Origin: Pandoraea norimbergensis
GTDB lineage: Bacteria > Pseudomonadota > Gammaproteobacteria > Burkholderiales > Burkholderiaceae
Assembly (NCBI RefSeq): GCF_001465545.3
Contig: NZ_CP013480.3
Location: 5,394,001-5,458,000 of the forward strand
DNA length: 64,000 nucleotides
Direction of reading: 5' to 3'
In this document: positions 8,333 through 15,580 of the stretch, one piece after another
Numbering within the stretch: the first letter of the stretch is position 1
Layout: the number at the start of each line of letters is the position of its first letter
Translations under genes and position numbers: made by a program
Notes under the pieces: model-generated
The model's input: the letters and a program-made list of their open reading frames with translations, nothing else
What the model was told of the DNA's origin: nothing
Databases searched by the model: none

Positions 8333-9301
8333 TCACTGCACCAGCCCTTCCTGCGCGAGGAATTCGCGCGCCACGCGAGCCACGCCCTTGTGTTCGATGT
8401 CGACCCTGGCGTTCATCTCGCGCATGTTCTCGTCGTTGATCTTCGCGGCCAACACGTTGAGTTCATCGGCCAGCTTCGGATTCGCATCGAGCACTTCCTT
8501 GCGCACCACCGGCGTCGCGGCATACGCGGGGAAGAAGCCCTTGTCGTCGGTGAGCACCTTCAGGTCGAAGCCCTTGTTGCGGCCATCGCTCGTGTAGACC
8601 AGACCGCTGTCGATCTGCTCGTTCTTGAGCGCCGTGTAGACGAGGCCCGGGTCCATCTGCTTGATGTTCTCGCGCTCGAGATGGAAGTCGTAGAGCTGTT
8701 CCATCGGCTCAAGACCATCGGAGCGGCCGACAAATTCCATGTCGAAAGCGAACTGCATCTTCGGATTCGCCTTGAATCGCTCGATCAGTTGCGAGACGGT
8801 TTCGATGCCGGCTTCACGGGCGATCTTGCCGGGCATGGCGAAGGCGTACGTGTTGTTGAGCGTCGACGGGTTCAGCCAGACGATGCCGATCTTGCCGTCG
8901 AGTTCTTTCACTCGCTCATAGGTCTGCGCCGGGTCGAGCTTCTCGGTGACCTTGTTGTAGACGATCAGCGATGTACCGGTGTATTCCCAGACGACGTCGA
9001 GCTGGTTGCTCTCCATGCCTTGGCGCATCACCACGCTGCCCAGACCGTTCTTGAGTTCGACGTCGTAGCCTTTGCTTTTCAGGTACTGCGCCGTCATCTC
9101 GGAGAGAATCAGTTGCTCGGTGAAGTTCTTGCCGCCGATAGTGAGCGTGGCGGCTTGCGCCACACCGCTCACTGCCATGGCCGTCAGTGCCAGTCCTGCG
9201 ACAGCGAGCTTGCGCGTCTGGCGCGCGAAGTGCATGAAGCGCATGAAGCGCATGAAGCGCGGCAGCTTGCCGAATCGTGTTCGGGAGAAAATGGATTTCA
9301 C
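8333..9301 (-). CDS. osmX: Osmoprotectant ABC importer, periplasmic substrate-binding protein
   Basis: The protein has 322 residues and the OpuAC/OpuBC fold. The mature region starts at ATLTIGGKNFTEQLILSEM and shows the family segment NGLGSVVMRQGMESNQLDVVWEYTGTSL. A GTG start at 9301 is chosen because AAAGGAG lies about 10 nt upstream and the previous permease gene stops at 9321; an in-frame frame further upstream would overlap that gene. The signal peptide is long, with an arginine-rich n-region containing a short repeat (RFMRFMRFMHFA) before the hydrophobic core and a VAQA cleavage site. It delivers substrate to the two permeases encoded on either side. Confidence 0.9.
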   Translation of the reverse strand: MKSIFSRTRFGKLPRFMRFMRFMHFARQTRKLAVAGLALTAMAVSGVAQAATLTIGGKNFTEQLILSEMTAQYLKSKGYDVELKNGLGSVVMRQGMESNQLDVVWEYTGTSLIVYNKVTEKLDPAQTYERVKELDGKIGIVWLNPSTLNNTYAFAMPGKIAREAGIETVSQLIERFKANPKMQFAFDMEFVGRSDGLEPMEQLYDFHLERENIKQMDPGLVYTALKNEQIDSGLVYTSDGRNKGFDLKVLTDDKGFFPAYAATPVVRKEVLDANPKLADELNVLAAKINDENMREMNARVDIEHKGVARVAREFLAQEGLVQ

Positions 9302-9320
9302 GTGGGGGGTCTCCTTTGTC

Positions 9321-10055
9321 TTAGCGCGTGGCCGCGCCATGACGTGCAAACCAGAGGCCGCTCGCGAAGGCGACAATGCCGTCGAGCACGAGCGCAAGCA
9401 GCGCGGTGCCGGCAGCGCCGAGCAACAACTTCGTCTGGTCGTTCAAATAGATGCCCGGGAAAATCAATTGCCCCAGACTGTCCGCCCCGATCAGGAAGGC
9501 GAGCGGCGCCGTTCCGACATTGATCGCGAGCGAGGTGCGAATGCCGCCGATGATGACCGGCATGGCGTTGGGCAGGTCCACGCGAAACAGCACTTGCGCG
9601 GGCGTCATGCCCATGCCGCGCGCGGACTCACGCAACGCGGCGGGTACCTGGCGCAGGCCTTCGTAGGCGTTGCGCACGATCGGCAGCAGCGATGCGAGCC
9701 ACAGGGCCAGAATGGCCGGGCGATCGCCGATACCGAGTACTGCCATCGAAAGCGCCAGCACGGCGAGCGAGGGCAGCGTGTTGCCGATGTTGAAGATCTG
9801 CACGGCGCGCTCCGCATGTTTCGCGAATATCGGCCGCGAGATCAACACGCCCGCAGGCACGCCGACGGCAATGGCCATCGCCATCGAGATGGCCACGAGC
9901 TTCAAGTGCTGTTGGGTGTAATACACCAGGTCTCCCCGGTATTTGACGAGCGCATCCACGCCCAGCCAATACACCAGACCGGCGACTGCGGCGGCAACAC
10001 CAAGCAGTCCGAAACCGGCCAGATAGAGAATGCGATACTGCTTCGCCACGTTCAT
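9321..10055 (-). CDS. osmY: Osmoprotectant ABC importer, second permease subunit
   Basis: This inner-membrane permease has about 244 residues and is the first gene of the importer operon. The EAA-type loop is EGLRQVPAALRESARGMGMTPAQVLFRVDLPNAMPVIIGGIR. The start is uncertain. ATG at 10055 has GGGAG only 1 nt away, while an in-frame GTG six bases later (10049) has the same site at a good 7-nt spacing, so GTG may be the real start. The binding-protein gene follows 19 bp downstream. The gene name follows the E. coli transporter and is by analogy. Confidence 0.88.
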   Translation of the reverse strand: MNVAKQYRILYLAGFGLLGVAAAVAGLVYWLGVDALVKYRGDLVYYTQQHLKLVAISMAMAIAVGVPAGVLISRPIFAKHAERAVQIFNIGNTLPSLAVLALSMAVLGIGDRPAILALWLASLLPIVRNAYEGLRQVPAALRESARGMGMTPAQVLFRVDLPNAMPVIIGGIRTSLAINVGTAPLAFLIGADSLGQLIFPGIYLNDQTKLLLGAAGTALLALVLDGIVAFASGLWFARHGAATR

Positions 10056-10204
10056 GCTCCCTTTGAATGGGTTGGCAGCGCTGGCGCGAGGCAATAGCAA
10101 TCGCCCCGCGTGACAACGCGGTCAAACAAGCATGACAACTGATAGCTGCCTTGCGAATTGTGAGGTGTTCGATCCGAAGGTCTGAGAAAGACAACGGTGA
10201 CGAA

Positions 10205-10405
10205 CCAGGCGTCGCGAGATGCGACATGAGAGACGAGCTTTCGACGCCGTGGGCGCCTGGGCCTCTCGATACACGCTTATTGAAAGCGCGCGAATGTTTT
10301 ACTGCACAAGCTCATTGCGTGATGGTACGGATCGCCGGCGCAACGAGGAACACCGGCAACGCTTATGTTTCTATTGGCCAGTCAGAGCGATTGGCCTTTT
10401 TTATT
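10205..10405 (+). ncRNA. Candidate structured RNA ending in an intrinsic terminator
   Basis: No convincing coding frame is present in this stretch, but it can fold into a chain of hairpins. Stem CCAGGCG/CGCCTGG (10205-10211 with 10254-10260) competes with GGCGTCG/CGACGCC (10208-10214 with 10242-10248). CGCTT/AAGCG follows (10274-10288), then GCCGG/CCGGC (10334-10357), then a strong terminator. Two mutually exclusive stems upstream of a terminator are what a riboswitch, attenuator or small RNA would show. No known riboswitch consensus was recognised and no clear promoter was found, so this is inference from folding by eye. Confidence 0.3.
10376..10405 (+). terminator. Intrinsic terminator in the cyclase upstream region
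   Basis: The 8-bp stem GGCCAGTC/GATTGGCC (one G-T pair) has a 5-nt loop AGAGC and is followed by TTTTTTATT. It works only on the plus strand. There is no ORF immediately upstream on that strand, so it should end a non-coding transcript or act as an attenuator. Confidence 0.75.
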
Positions 10406-10564
10406 CTAGTACAGATAGTGCGTCGATGCCAACCCATGAGACACCTTCTGCCATGAATCCACCGCAATTTCGCATAATCTGCCGCGATATTTCCCATATA
10501 TATCGGATGCCGAATTAATTGCGCACGCTGTAATCCCCCGCCATCTCTAGGTTCTCGCGCGGTC

Positions 10565-10586
10565 AATGGGATATGTCCCATTTTTT
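10565..10586 (+). terminator. Second intrinsic terminator in the cyclase upstream region
   Basis: The 7-bp stem AATGGGA/TCCCATT with loop TATG runs directly into TTTTTTAC. It lies about 340 bp upstream of the cyclase start, with no gene between it and the first terminator at 10376. Confidence 0.6.
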
Positions 10587-10654
10587 ACAAATCATGCGTT
10601 TCGCAGAGCGGTTCAGTGTGCCGCGTCGAATTATTTTCCTGACTTAGTAGGGAA

Positions 10655-10721
10655 CCCTCTAAACGCTTTTTCGACTCCCTGAAACTCGCCTGTTCATGCG
10701 GGTCCGCGCGAATTTAGAGGG
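10655..10721 (+). promoter_or_regulatory. Long-range hairpin masking a ribosome-binding site
   Basis: CCCTCTAAA (10655-10663) is fully complementary to TTTAGAGGG (10713-10721), enclosing 49 nt that can fold further. The right arm contains the GAGG of a good Shine-Dalgarno 6 nt before an ATG at 10727, which is in frame with the diguanylate cyclase. If transcribed, the structure would hide that start. Whether the ATG at 10727 is used is doubtful, because codons 10727-10924 have mixed third positions unlike the gene proper. Confidence 0.4.
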
Positions 10722-10790
10722 GGGTCATGGAAACGGATGCCAACCCCTGGAAACTCGTGTATTCTCCGAGGTTTATCTTAGTTTTCAACC

Positions 10791-10804
10791 ATTTAGCGCT
10801 AAAT
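10791..10804. repeat. 14-bp perfect palindrome
   Basis: ATTTAGCGCTAAAT is a perfect palindrome 121 bp upstream of the cyclase start. It could be a dimeric regulator site or a small RNA stem. It echoes the CTCTAAA/TTTAGAG arms of the adjacent hairpin. Confidence 0.4.
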
Positions 10805-10924
10805 CGGGGAAACGCGACGGCAACGCGAGGCTATGACCTGGCGGCCAGTCACGAGTGCAAAGGTTGGACGGTAAAAGAGCGATCGTGCGCGAGGCACGAG
10901 GGCGTTGATTGGCAAATAAGAACT

Positions 10925-12292
10925 ATGAAAAGCACCATCAGCCGTACCGAACAGGGCAACCGCGTTGCTGCGACGACGATTCTCGTCGCGTGTGCCGCGC
11001 TCACCCTCGCGGGGTTTCTCACACGCGCCTTCGAAGGTGCGGTGAACCCGTTGCTCACCTTCTTTCTGGTCTCTGCCGGGGGCATCCTCAATCTATCGAC
11101 GGCGTGCCTGCTCGGCGTCCAGTATCTCTACAACGGCAAGCGCTACTTCGCCCAGTTCGGCTGTGCGTTTTTGCTGCGCGGCCTGTTCATGTTCACGCAA
11201 GGGGTGTTGTTGGCGAATCAGCTCGCCGGCATCTCCACGCACGTCACACGCGCCCCCTTCTGGCTATGGCTGGTGGCCGAAGCAAGCTTCGCTGCCTACG
11301 TGATGATCAGTGTGCGCAGTTATTCACGCACGCGCAGCGACCCGCACACACGCCCCGGCTATCGCGATGCGGCGCGCCACGGTGCTACGGTGCTGATCAT
11401 CTGGCTGACGGTATCGCTCTCGGTAGTGGGTGCGGCCCGCACGCTCGTCACGCCAAAGTTTGCCGGGGGCGTCGACATCGAGACCATGGCACTGGGGGCG
11501 CTCTTCGTCGCCTACGTCACGTTGTGGTGGCGTATCGCGGCGGTCACGCGGCTCTCGCACAAGCTCTTCCTGCTGGTGTGGGTAGTCGTCACCATCTCGC
11601 TGTGCCAGTTGCTGCTCGCGCTCACGGCGCCAAGCGAGGCGTCGTATCAGTGGTACGCGGCCCGCCTGTTGGCGCTGGCCTCGCCGGGTGTAGCAACACT
11701 TGCGCTCGTGTGGGAAATCACGCGCCAGTATCAGTCGCTGGCACTCACAAACACCGATCTCGTCGAGAAGGTGTTCATCGATCCGCTCACACATATCTAC
11801 AACCGGCGCTATTTCGACAATCGCATCCGTATCGTCGCGGACCGCGTGCAGCAGTACAACACGCCGCTGTCGGTGCTGATCATCGATATCGATCTATTCA
11901 AGCAGGTCAACGACCGCTACGGGCACCCGTTCGGCGACACCGTGCTGCAACGCATTGCCAACACGATTCAGCATTGCATTCGCTTGCCGAGCGATTTTGT
12001 GGTGCGTCTGGGTGGGGAAGAGTTTGCCGTGGTGCTGCCTGAAATCGACCAGCACGCCGCGTTGCGCGTCGCCGACCGCATTCGCGAATCGGTCAAGCGC
12101 GCCAGCACCGATCTGCTGCCGGCCAAGGCCCGTGAAGACGGCGAAGCGATCACCATCAGCGTGGGCATCGCGTCGTGGCATCCGGGCGAACCGTTGGTCA
12201 TCAGTGCAATGCTGGAGCGTGCCGACAAGGCGCTGTATCAGGCCAAGCACAAGGGCCGCGATCAGAGCGTGCTGGGCCAGTTGGCCGCCTAA
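10925..12292 (+). CDS. Membrane-anchored diguanylate cyclase (GGDEF)
   Basis: The protein has 455 residues from ATG 10925. It makes the second messenger c-di-GMP from two GTP. The N-terminal half has about seven hydrophobic helices resembling a MASE-type membrane sensor (conserved-looking AGGILNLSTACLLGVQYLY). The GGDEF domain starts near DPLTHIYNRRYFDNR, with metal site DIDLFKQVNDRYGHPFGD and catalytic loop RLGGEEFAVVL. The usual RxxD inhibitory site five residues before the loop reads LPSD, so product inhibition is probably absent. The start has only a weak ribosome site. An in-frame ATG at 10727 would add 66 residues of poor coding character. The 3' end overlaps the convergent VOC gene by 4 nt. 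Confidence 0.88.
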   Translation: MKSTISRTEQGNRVAATTILVACAALTLAGFLTRAFEGAVNPLLTFFLVSAGGILNLSTACLLGVQYLYNGKRYFAQFGCAFLLRGLFMFTQGVLLANQLAGISTHVTRAPFWLWLVAEASFAAYVMISVRSYSRTRSDPHTRPGYRDAARHGATVLIIWLTVSLSVVGAARTLVTPKFAGGVDIETMALGALFVAYVTLWWRIAAVTRLSHKLFLLVWVVVTISLCQLLLALTAPSEASYQWYAARLLALASPGVATLALVWEITRQYQSLALTNTDLVEKVFIDPLTHIYNRRYFDNRIRIVADRVQQYNTPLSVLIIDIDLFKQVNDRYGHPFGDTVLQRIANTIQHCIRLPSDFVVRLGGEEFAVVLPEIDQHAALRVADRIRESVKRASTDLLPAKAREDGEAITISVGIASWHPGEPLVISAMLERADKALYQAKHKGRDQSVLGQLAA

Positions 12293-12702
12293 CGTCGCGT
12301 TGGCGGCCCTTTGAGCTCTACGACATTCCCGTCGGGATCAGTGAGATAGCACGACGGCCCTTCGCCGTGTGCGCCGTACCGCTGCACGACTTCCCCGAGC
12401 GTCACGCCATGCGAAGCCAGTCCCTGACGGATGGCCTCATCGTCGAACGGTTCGACACGCAGACAGAAGTGATCGAGATTGTGCCCCTCGGCCCCCGGCG
12501 CTTCACCGCCCTGCCGGCCGATCGTGCCAGCCACGTCGACGAGATCGATCAACGCGTCGCCCGCACGCAACTGCACGAGCCCGATATCGGCCTGCACCTT
12601 CTCGAGTGTGCAGCCCAGCACGTCCACATAGAAGTGCTGTAGCCGCGCCACATCCACGGTGCGCAGCACCACGTGATCGAGTGCGACGAACGGAATCTTC
12701 AT
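12289..12702 (-). CDS. VOC (glyoxalase/bleomycin-resistance fold) family protein
   Basis: The protein has 137 residues and a single pair of beta-alpha-beta-beta-beta modules. Putative metal ligands fit the family pattern: His in ALDHVVLRT, His in HNLDHFCLRV, and Glu in DPDGNVVELKG. It resembles glyoxalase-like dioxygenase or fosfomycin-resistance relatives, but the substrate cannot be assigned. No clear Shine-Dalgarno is seen. It is convergent with the cyclase gene and lies 50 bp downstream of spoVR on the same strand. Confidence 0.82.
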   Translation of the reverse strand: MKIPFVALDHVVLRTVDVARLQHFYVDVLGCTLEKVQADIGLVQLRAGDALIDLVDVAGTIGRQGGEAPGAEGHNLDHFCLRVEPFDDEAIRQGLASHGVTLGEVVQRYGAHGEGPSCYLTDPDGNVVELKGPPTRR

Positions 12703-12752
12703 CGGGCCGCCGCTACCGAACTCTTCGCACTCATGCGCCGTTCATCCGGCAC

Positions 12753-14300
12753 TCACGCCGCGCTCAGCGAATAACGCCGGCGCTTTTCGACCTTGGTCTC
12801 GTGGGTCATCTCGCTGCGGCCGTCTTCGAACACCGTCTCCAGCCGCACCGTAAATCCCCACAGACGTGCCACGTGCTTGAGCACCTCTTCGAAACCTTCG
12901 TCGAGCGGCTTGCGATCGCTTTGCACGTGCCGCAGCGTGAGCGAGCGGTCGCCGTGCAAATCGACATGCGAGACCTGAATATTCGGCTCCAGCGTACTGA
13001 GGTTGTATTGCTGCGCGAGCATCTCGCGAATCTCGCGATAGCCGTTGTCGTTGTGAATGGCCGTCACACGCAGGCGGCTGTCCCGGTCATCGTCGAGTAC
13101 CGAGAAGAGCTTCAGATCGCGAATGACCTTTGGCGAGAGGAATTGCTGGATGAAGCTCTCGTCCTTGAAGTTGCGCATCGCGAAGTCGAGCGTCTTGATC
13201 CAGTCGCTGCCGGCGATATCCGGCGCCCACAGACGATCTTCCTCGGTCGGCTCTTCACACATGCGCCGGATGTCCTGAAACATCGCGAAACCCAGCGCAT
13301 ATGGATTGAGGCCGCTGTAGTACGGGCTATCGAACGATGGTTGATAAACCACGTTCGTGTGCGCGTGCAGAAACTCCATCATGAACGCGTCGTTGACGAG
13401 TTTCTCTTTGTAGAGTTGCTGGAGAATCGTGTAATGCCAGAACGTCGCCCAGCCCTCGTTCATCACCTTGGTCTGGCGCTGCGGATAGAAATACTGCGCG
13501 AGCTTGCGCACGATGCGAACGATCTCGCGCTGCCACGGCGCAAGCTTAGGCGCGTTCTTCTCGAAGAAGTACAGCAGGTTCTCCTGCGGCTCGCCCGGAA
13601 AGGCCGGTTCGTCCGAATCGGTTGGATCGAGCCCGTCGTCTTCGTCGTCATCGTGCAGCACGTGATTGGGCAACGTGCGCCACAGATCGTTGATCTGCAA
13701 TTGCAGGTAGTTTTCGCGCTCTTTCTGGCGCGCCTGTTCCTGCGCGAGCGACAGACGCTTGGGTCGCTTGTAGCGATCCACGCCGTAGTTCATCAGCGCA
13801 TGACACGAGTCGAGCAGCAATTCGACCGACTGCTCGCCGTAGCGTTGTTCGCACTCGCTGATGTAATTGCGCGCGAACAGCAGGTAATCGACGATGGCGT
13901 CGGCATTCGTCCACGTGCGGAACAGGTAGTTGCCCTTGAAGAACGAGTTATGACCGTAGCTGGCGTGCGCAATGGTGAGCGCCTGCATGGTCATGCTGTT
14001 CTCTTCCATCAGATACGCGATACAGGGGCTCGAGTTGATGACGATCTCGTACGCGAGACCCATCTGGCCGCGCTTGTAGCCGCGCTCGGACGACAGGAAG
14101 TGCTTGCCGTACGACCAGTGGTGATACCCGATGGGCAACCCCACGGTGGCGTAAGCGTCGAGCATCTGCTCGGCAGTGATGATCTCGATCTGGTTCGGAT
14201 ACGTATCGAGCTTGAAGTTCGCGGCGATGCGCGCGATCTCATGCTCGTAACGTTGAATCAGCTCGAAGGTCCATTCCGATCCGGTCGATATGTAGGCCAT
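12753..14300 (-). CDS. spoVR: SpoVR family protein
   Basis: This 515-residue cytoplasmic protein of unknown biochemistry belongs to the SpoVR/YcgB family. The N-terminus (WTFELIQRYEHEIARIAANFKLDTYPNQIEIITAEQ) and the segment YHHWSYGKHF are family landmarks. The start at 14300 lies 2 bp after the yeaH stop, so spoVR is almost certainly translated from the prkA-yeaH-spoVR message. In gamma- and beta-proteobacteria this trio is linked to stationary-phase and nutrient stress responses; that role is known for the family, not shown here. Confidence 0.93.
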   Translation of the reverse strand: MAYISTGSEWTFELIQRYEHEIARIAANFKLDTYPNQIEIITAEQMLDAYATVGLPIGYHHWSYGKHFLSSERGYKRGQMGLAYEIVINSSPCIAYLMEENSMTMQALTIAHASYGHNSFFKGNYLFRTWTNADAIVDYLLFARNYISECEQRYGEQSVELLLDSCHALMNYGVDRYKRPKRLSLAQEQARQKERENYLQLQINDLWRTLPNHVLHDDDEDDGLDPTDSDEPAFPGEPQENLLYFFEKNAPKLAPWQREIVRIVRKLAQYFYPQRQTKVMNEGWATFWHYTILQQLYKEKLVNDAFMMEFLHAHTNVVYQPSFDSPYYSGLNPYALGFAMFQDIRRMCEEPTEEDRLWAPDIAGSDWIKTLDFAMRNFKDESFIQQFLSPKVIRDLKLFSVLDDDRDSRLRVTAIHNDNGYREIREMLAQQYNLSTLEPNIQVSHVDLHGDRSLTLRHVQSDRKPLDEGFEEVLKHVARLWGFTVRLETVFEDGRSEMTHETKVEKRRRYSLSAA

Positions 14301-14302
14301 GG

Positions 14303-15565
14303 TCAGGCCGCCTTTTTCTTGAACAAATCGTGCAGCACTGGGTAGATCTCCGCGGCCTCCATGATGCGTTGCATCGCGAAGTTCGAATGCTGCTGCTTGA
14401 CCGACAGGTACTCGTTCCACAAATTCTGCGGTTCCGCGCTGGCCACTTCGACATACGCGAAGTACTGCACGGCGGGCATGATCGACTGCATCAGAATGTC
14501 GCGGCAAATGGGCGAATCGCCGTCCCAGTTGTCGCCGTCCGACACCTGCGCGCCGTAGATATTCCAGTCGCTCGGCGAGTAGCGGTCGGCGATGACTTCC
14601 ATCATCAACTTGAGCGCGCTCGACACCACCGTGCCGCCCGATTCCCGTGCGTAGAAGAAGTCATCCTCGTTGACTTCCTTCGCCGTGGTGTGGTGCCGGA
14701 TCAGCACCAGATCGATGCGCTCATAGTTATGCCGCAGGAACATGTAGAGCAGCATGAAGAAGCGCTTGGCGAGATCCTTGCGGCTCTGGTCCATCGAGCC
14801 CGACACGTCCATCAGACAGAACATGACGGCCTGCGCCTGCGGACGCGGCTGCATGACACGATTCGAATAGCGCAGGTCGAGCTTCTCAATATACGGAATC
14901 GCTTCGACGCGCGTGCGCAAGTGTGTGATCTCGTGCGCGAGTGCGACGGCGCGTGGCGAGGTATCGCCTTCGCGCGCCACGACATCGGCGTACTCGTTCT
15001 CGAGTTCGCGCAACTGCTTGCGATACGGTGCGGTGAGCGCGATGCGGCGGCCCAGCGAGCTGCGCATCGTGCGGATGACGTTCAGATTCGACGGTGTACC
15101 GTCGATGGAGTAGCCCGCCCGAACCTTGCGAAACTCCGGAATCTGCGCGAGCCGGCGTTTGGCGAGGTCAGGCAGGGCCATGTCCTCGAAGAAGAATTTC
15201 AGGAACTCCTCGCGCGAGAGGTTGAAGACGAAATCGTCTTCGCCCTCGCCCGAATCGCTGGCGCGGCTGCCGCCGCCACCGGCGCCCGACGGCGGACGCT
15301 CGAAGTTATCGCCCACCACGAACTCGCGGTTGCCGGGATGTACCATCTCCCGCCGCCCGCCGGGCCCGTGGTGGAACAAGGGCTCCGAGATGTCCTTGAC
15401 CGGGATCGAGACCTGTCCGCTGCCATCGATATCGGTGATCTTGCGCCCAGACACCGCCTTCGCTACCGCGCGCCGAATCTGATCGCGGTAGCGCTTGATA
15501 AAGCGTTGCTGGTTGATGGCGCTTTTGTTCTTACCGTTTTGCCGTCTGTCGATGATCGCTGACAT
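14303..15565 (-). CDS. yeaH: YeaH/UPF0229 family protein with VWA-like domain
   Basis: The protein has 420 residues. The N-terminal half is basic and Gly/Ser-rich. The C-terminal half holds a von Willebrand A-like fold with MIDAS-type signature FCLMDVSGSMDQSRKDLAKRFF. It is encoded between prkA (15 bp upstream) and spoVR (2 bp downstream). The E. coli partner YeaH is co-expressed with the kinase YeaG and acts in the response to nitrogen starvation and stationary phase. The molecular function is unknown; VWA domains usually mediate protein contacts, here perhaps with PrkA. Confidence 0.93.
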   Translation of the reverse strand: MSAIIDRRQNGKNKSAINQQRFIKRYRDQIRRAVAKAVSGRKITDIDGSGQVSIPVKDISEPLFHHGPGGRREMVHPGNREFVVGDNFERPPSGAGGGGSRASDSGEGEDDFVFNLSREEFLKFFFEDMALPDLAKRRLAQIPEFRKVRAGYSIDGTPSNLNVIRTMRSSLGRRIALTAPYRKQLRELENEYADVVAREGDTSPRAVALAHEITHLRTRVEAIPYIEKLDLRYSNRVMQPRPQAQAVMFCLMDVSGSMDQSRKDLAKRFFMLLYMFLRHNYERIDLVLIRHHTTAKEVNEDDFFYARESGGTVVSSALKLMMEVIADRYSPSDWNIYGAQVSDGDNWDGDSPICRDILMQSIMPAVQYFAYVEVASAEPQNLWNEYLSVKQQHSNFAMQRIMEAAEIYPVLHDLFKKKAA

Positions 15566-15580
15566 AGTGGCCCCGAGTGG

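Noticed and set aside
10151..10456. Plus-strand frame of about 100 codons upstream of the cyclase
   Set aside because: It runs through the intrinsic terminator at 10376-10405 and has no ribosome site or domain. The RNA-structure reading explains the region better.
10727..10924. N-terminal extension of the diguanylate cyclase from ATG 10727
   Set aside because: The Shine-Dalgarno is good, but the 66 extra codons have mixed third-position GC unlike the gene and no domain, so the start at 10925 was kept. The hairpin is still reported.
10600..10925. c-di-GMP riboswitch in the cyclase leader
   Set aside because: No match to the GEMM-I or GEMM-II conserved cores could be seen by eye. Only generic hairpins are present.
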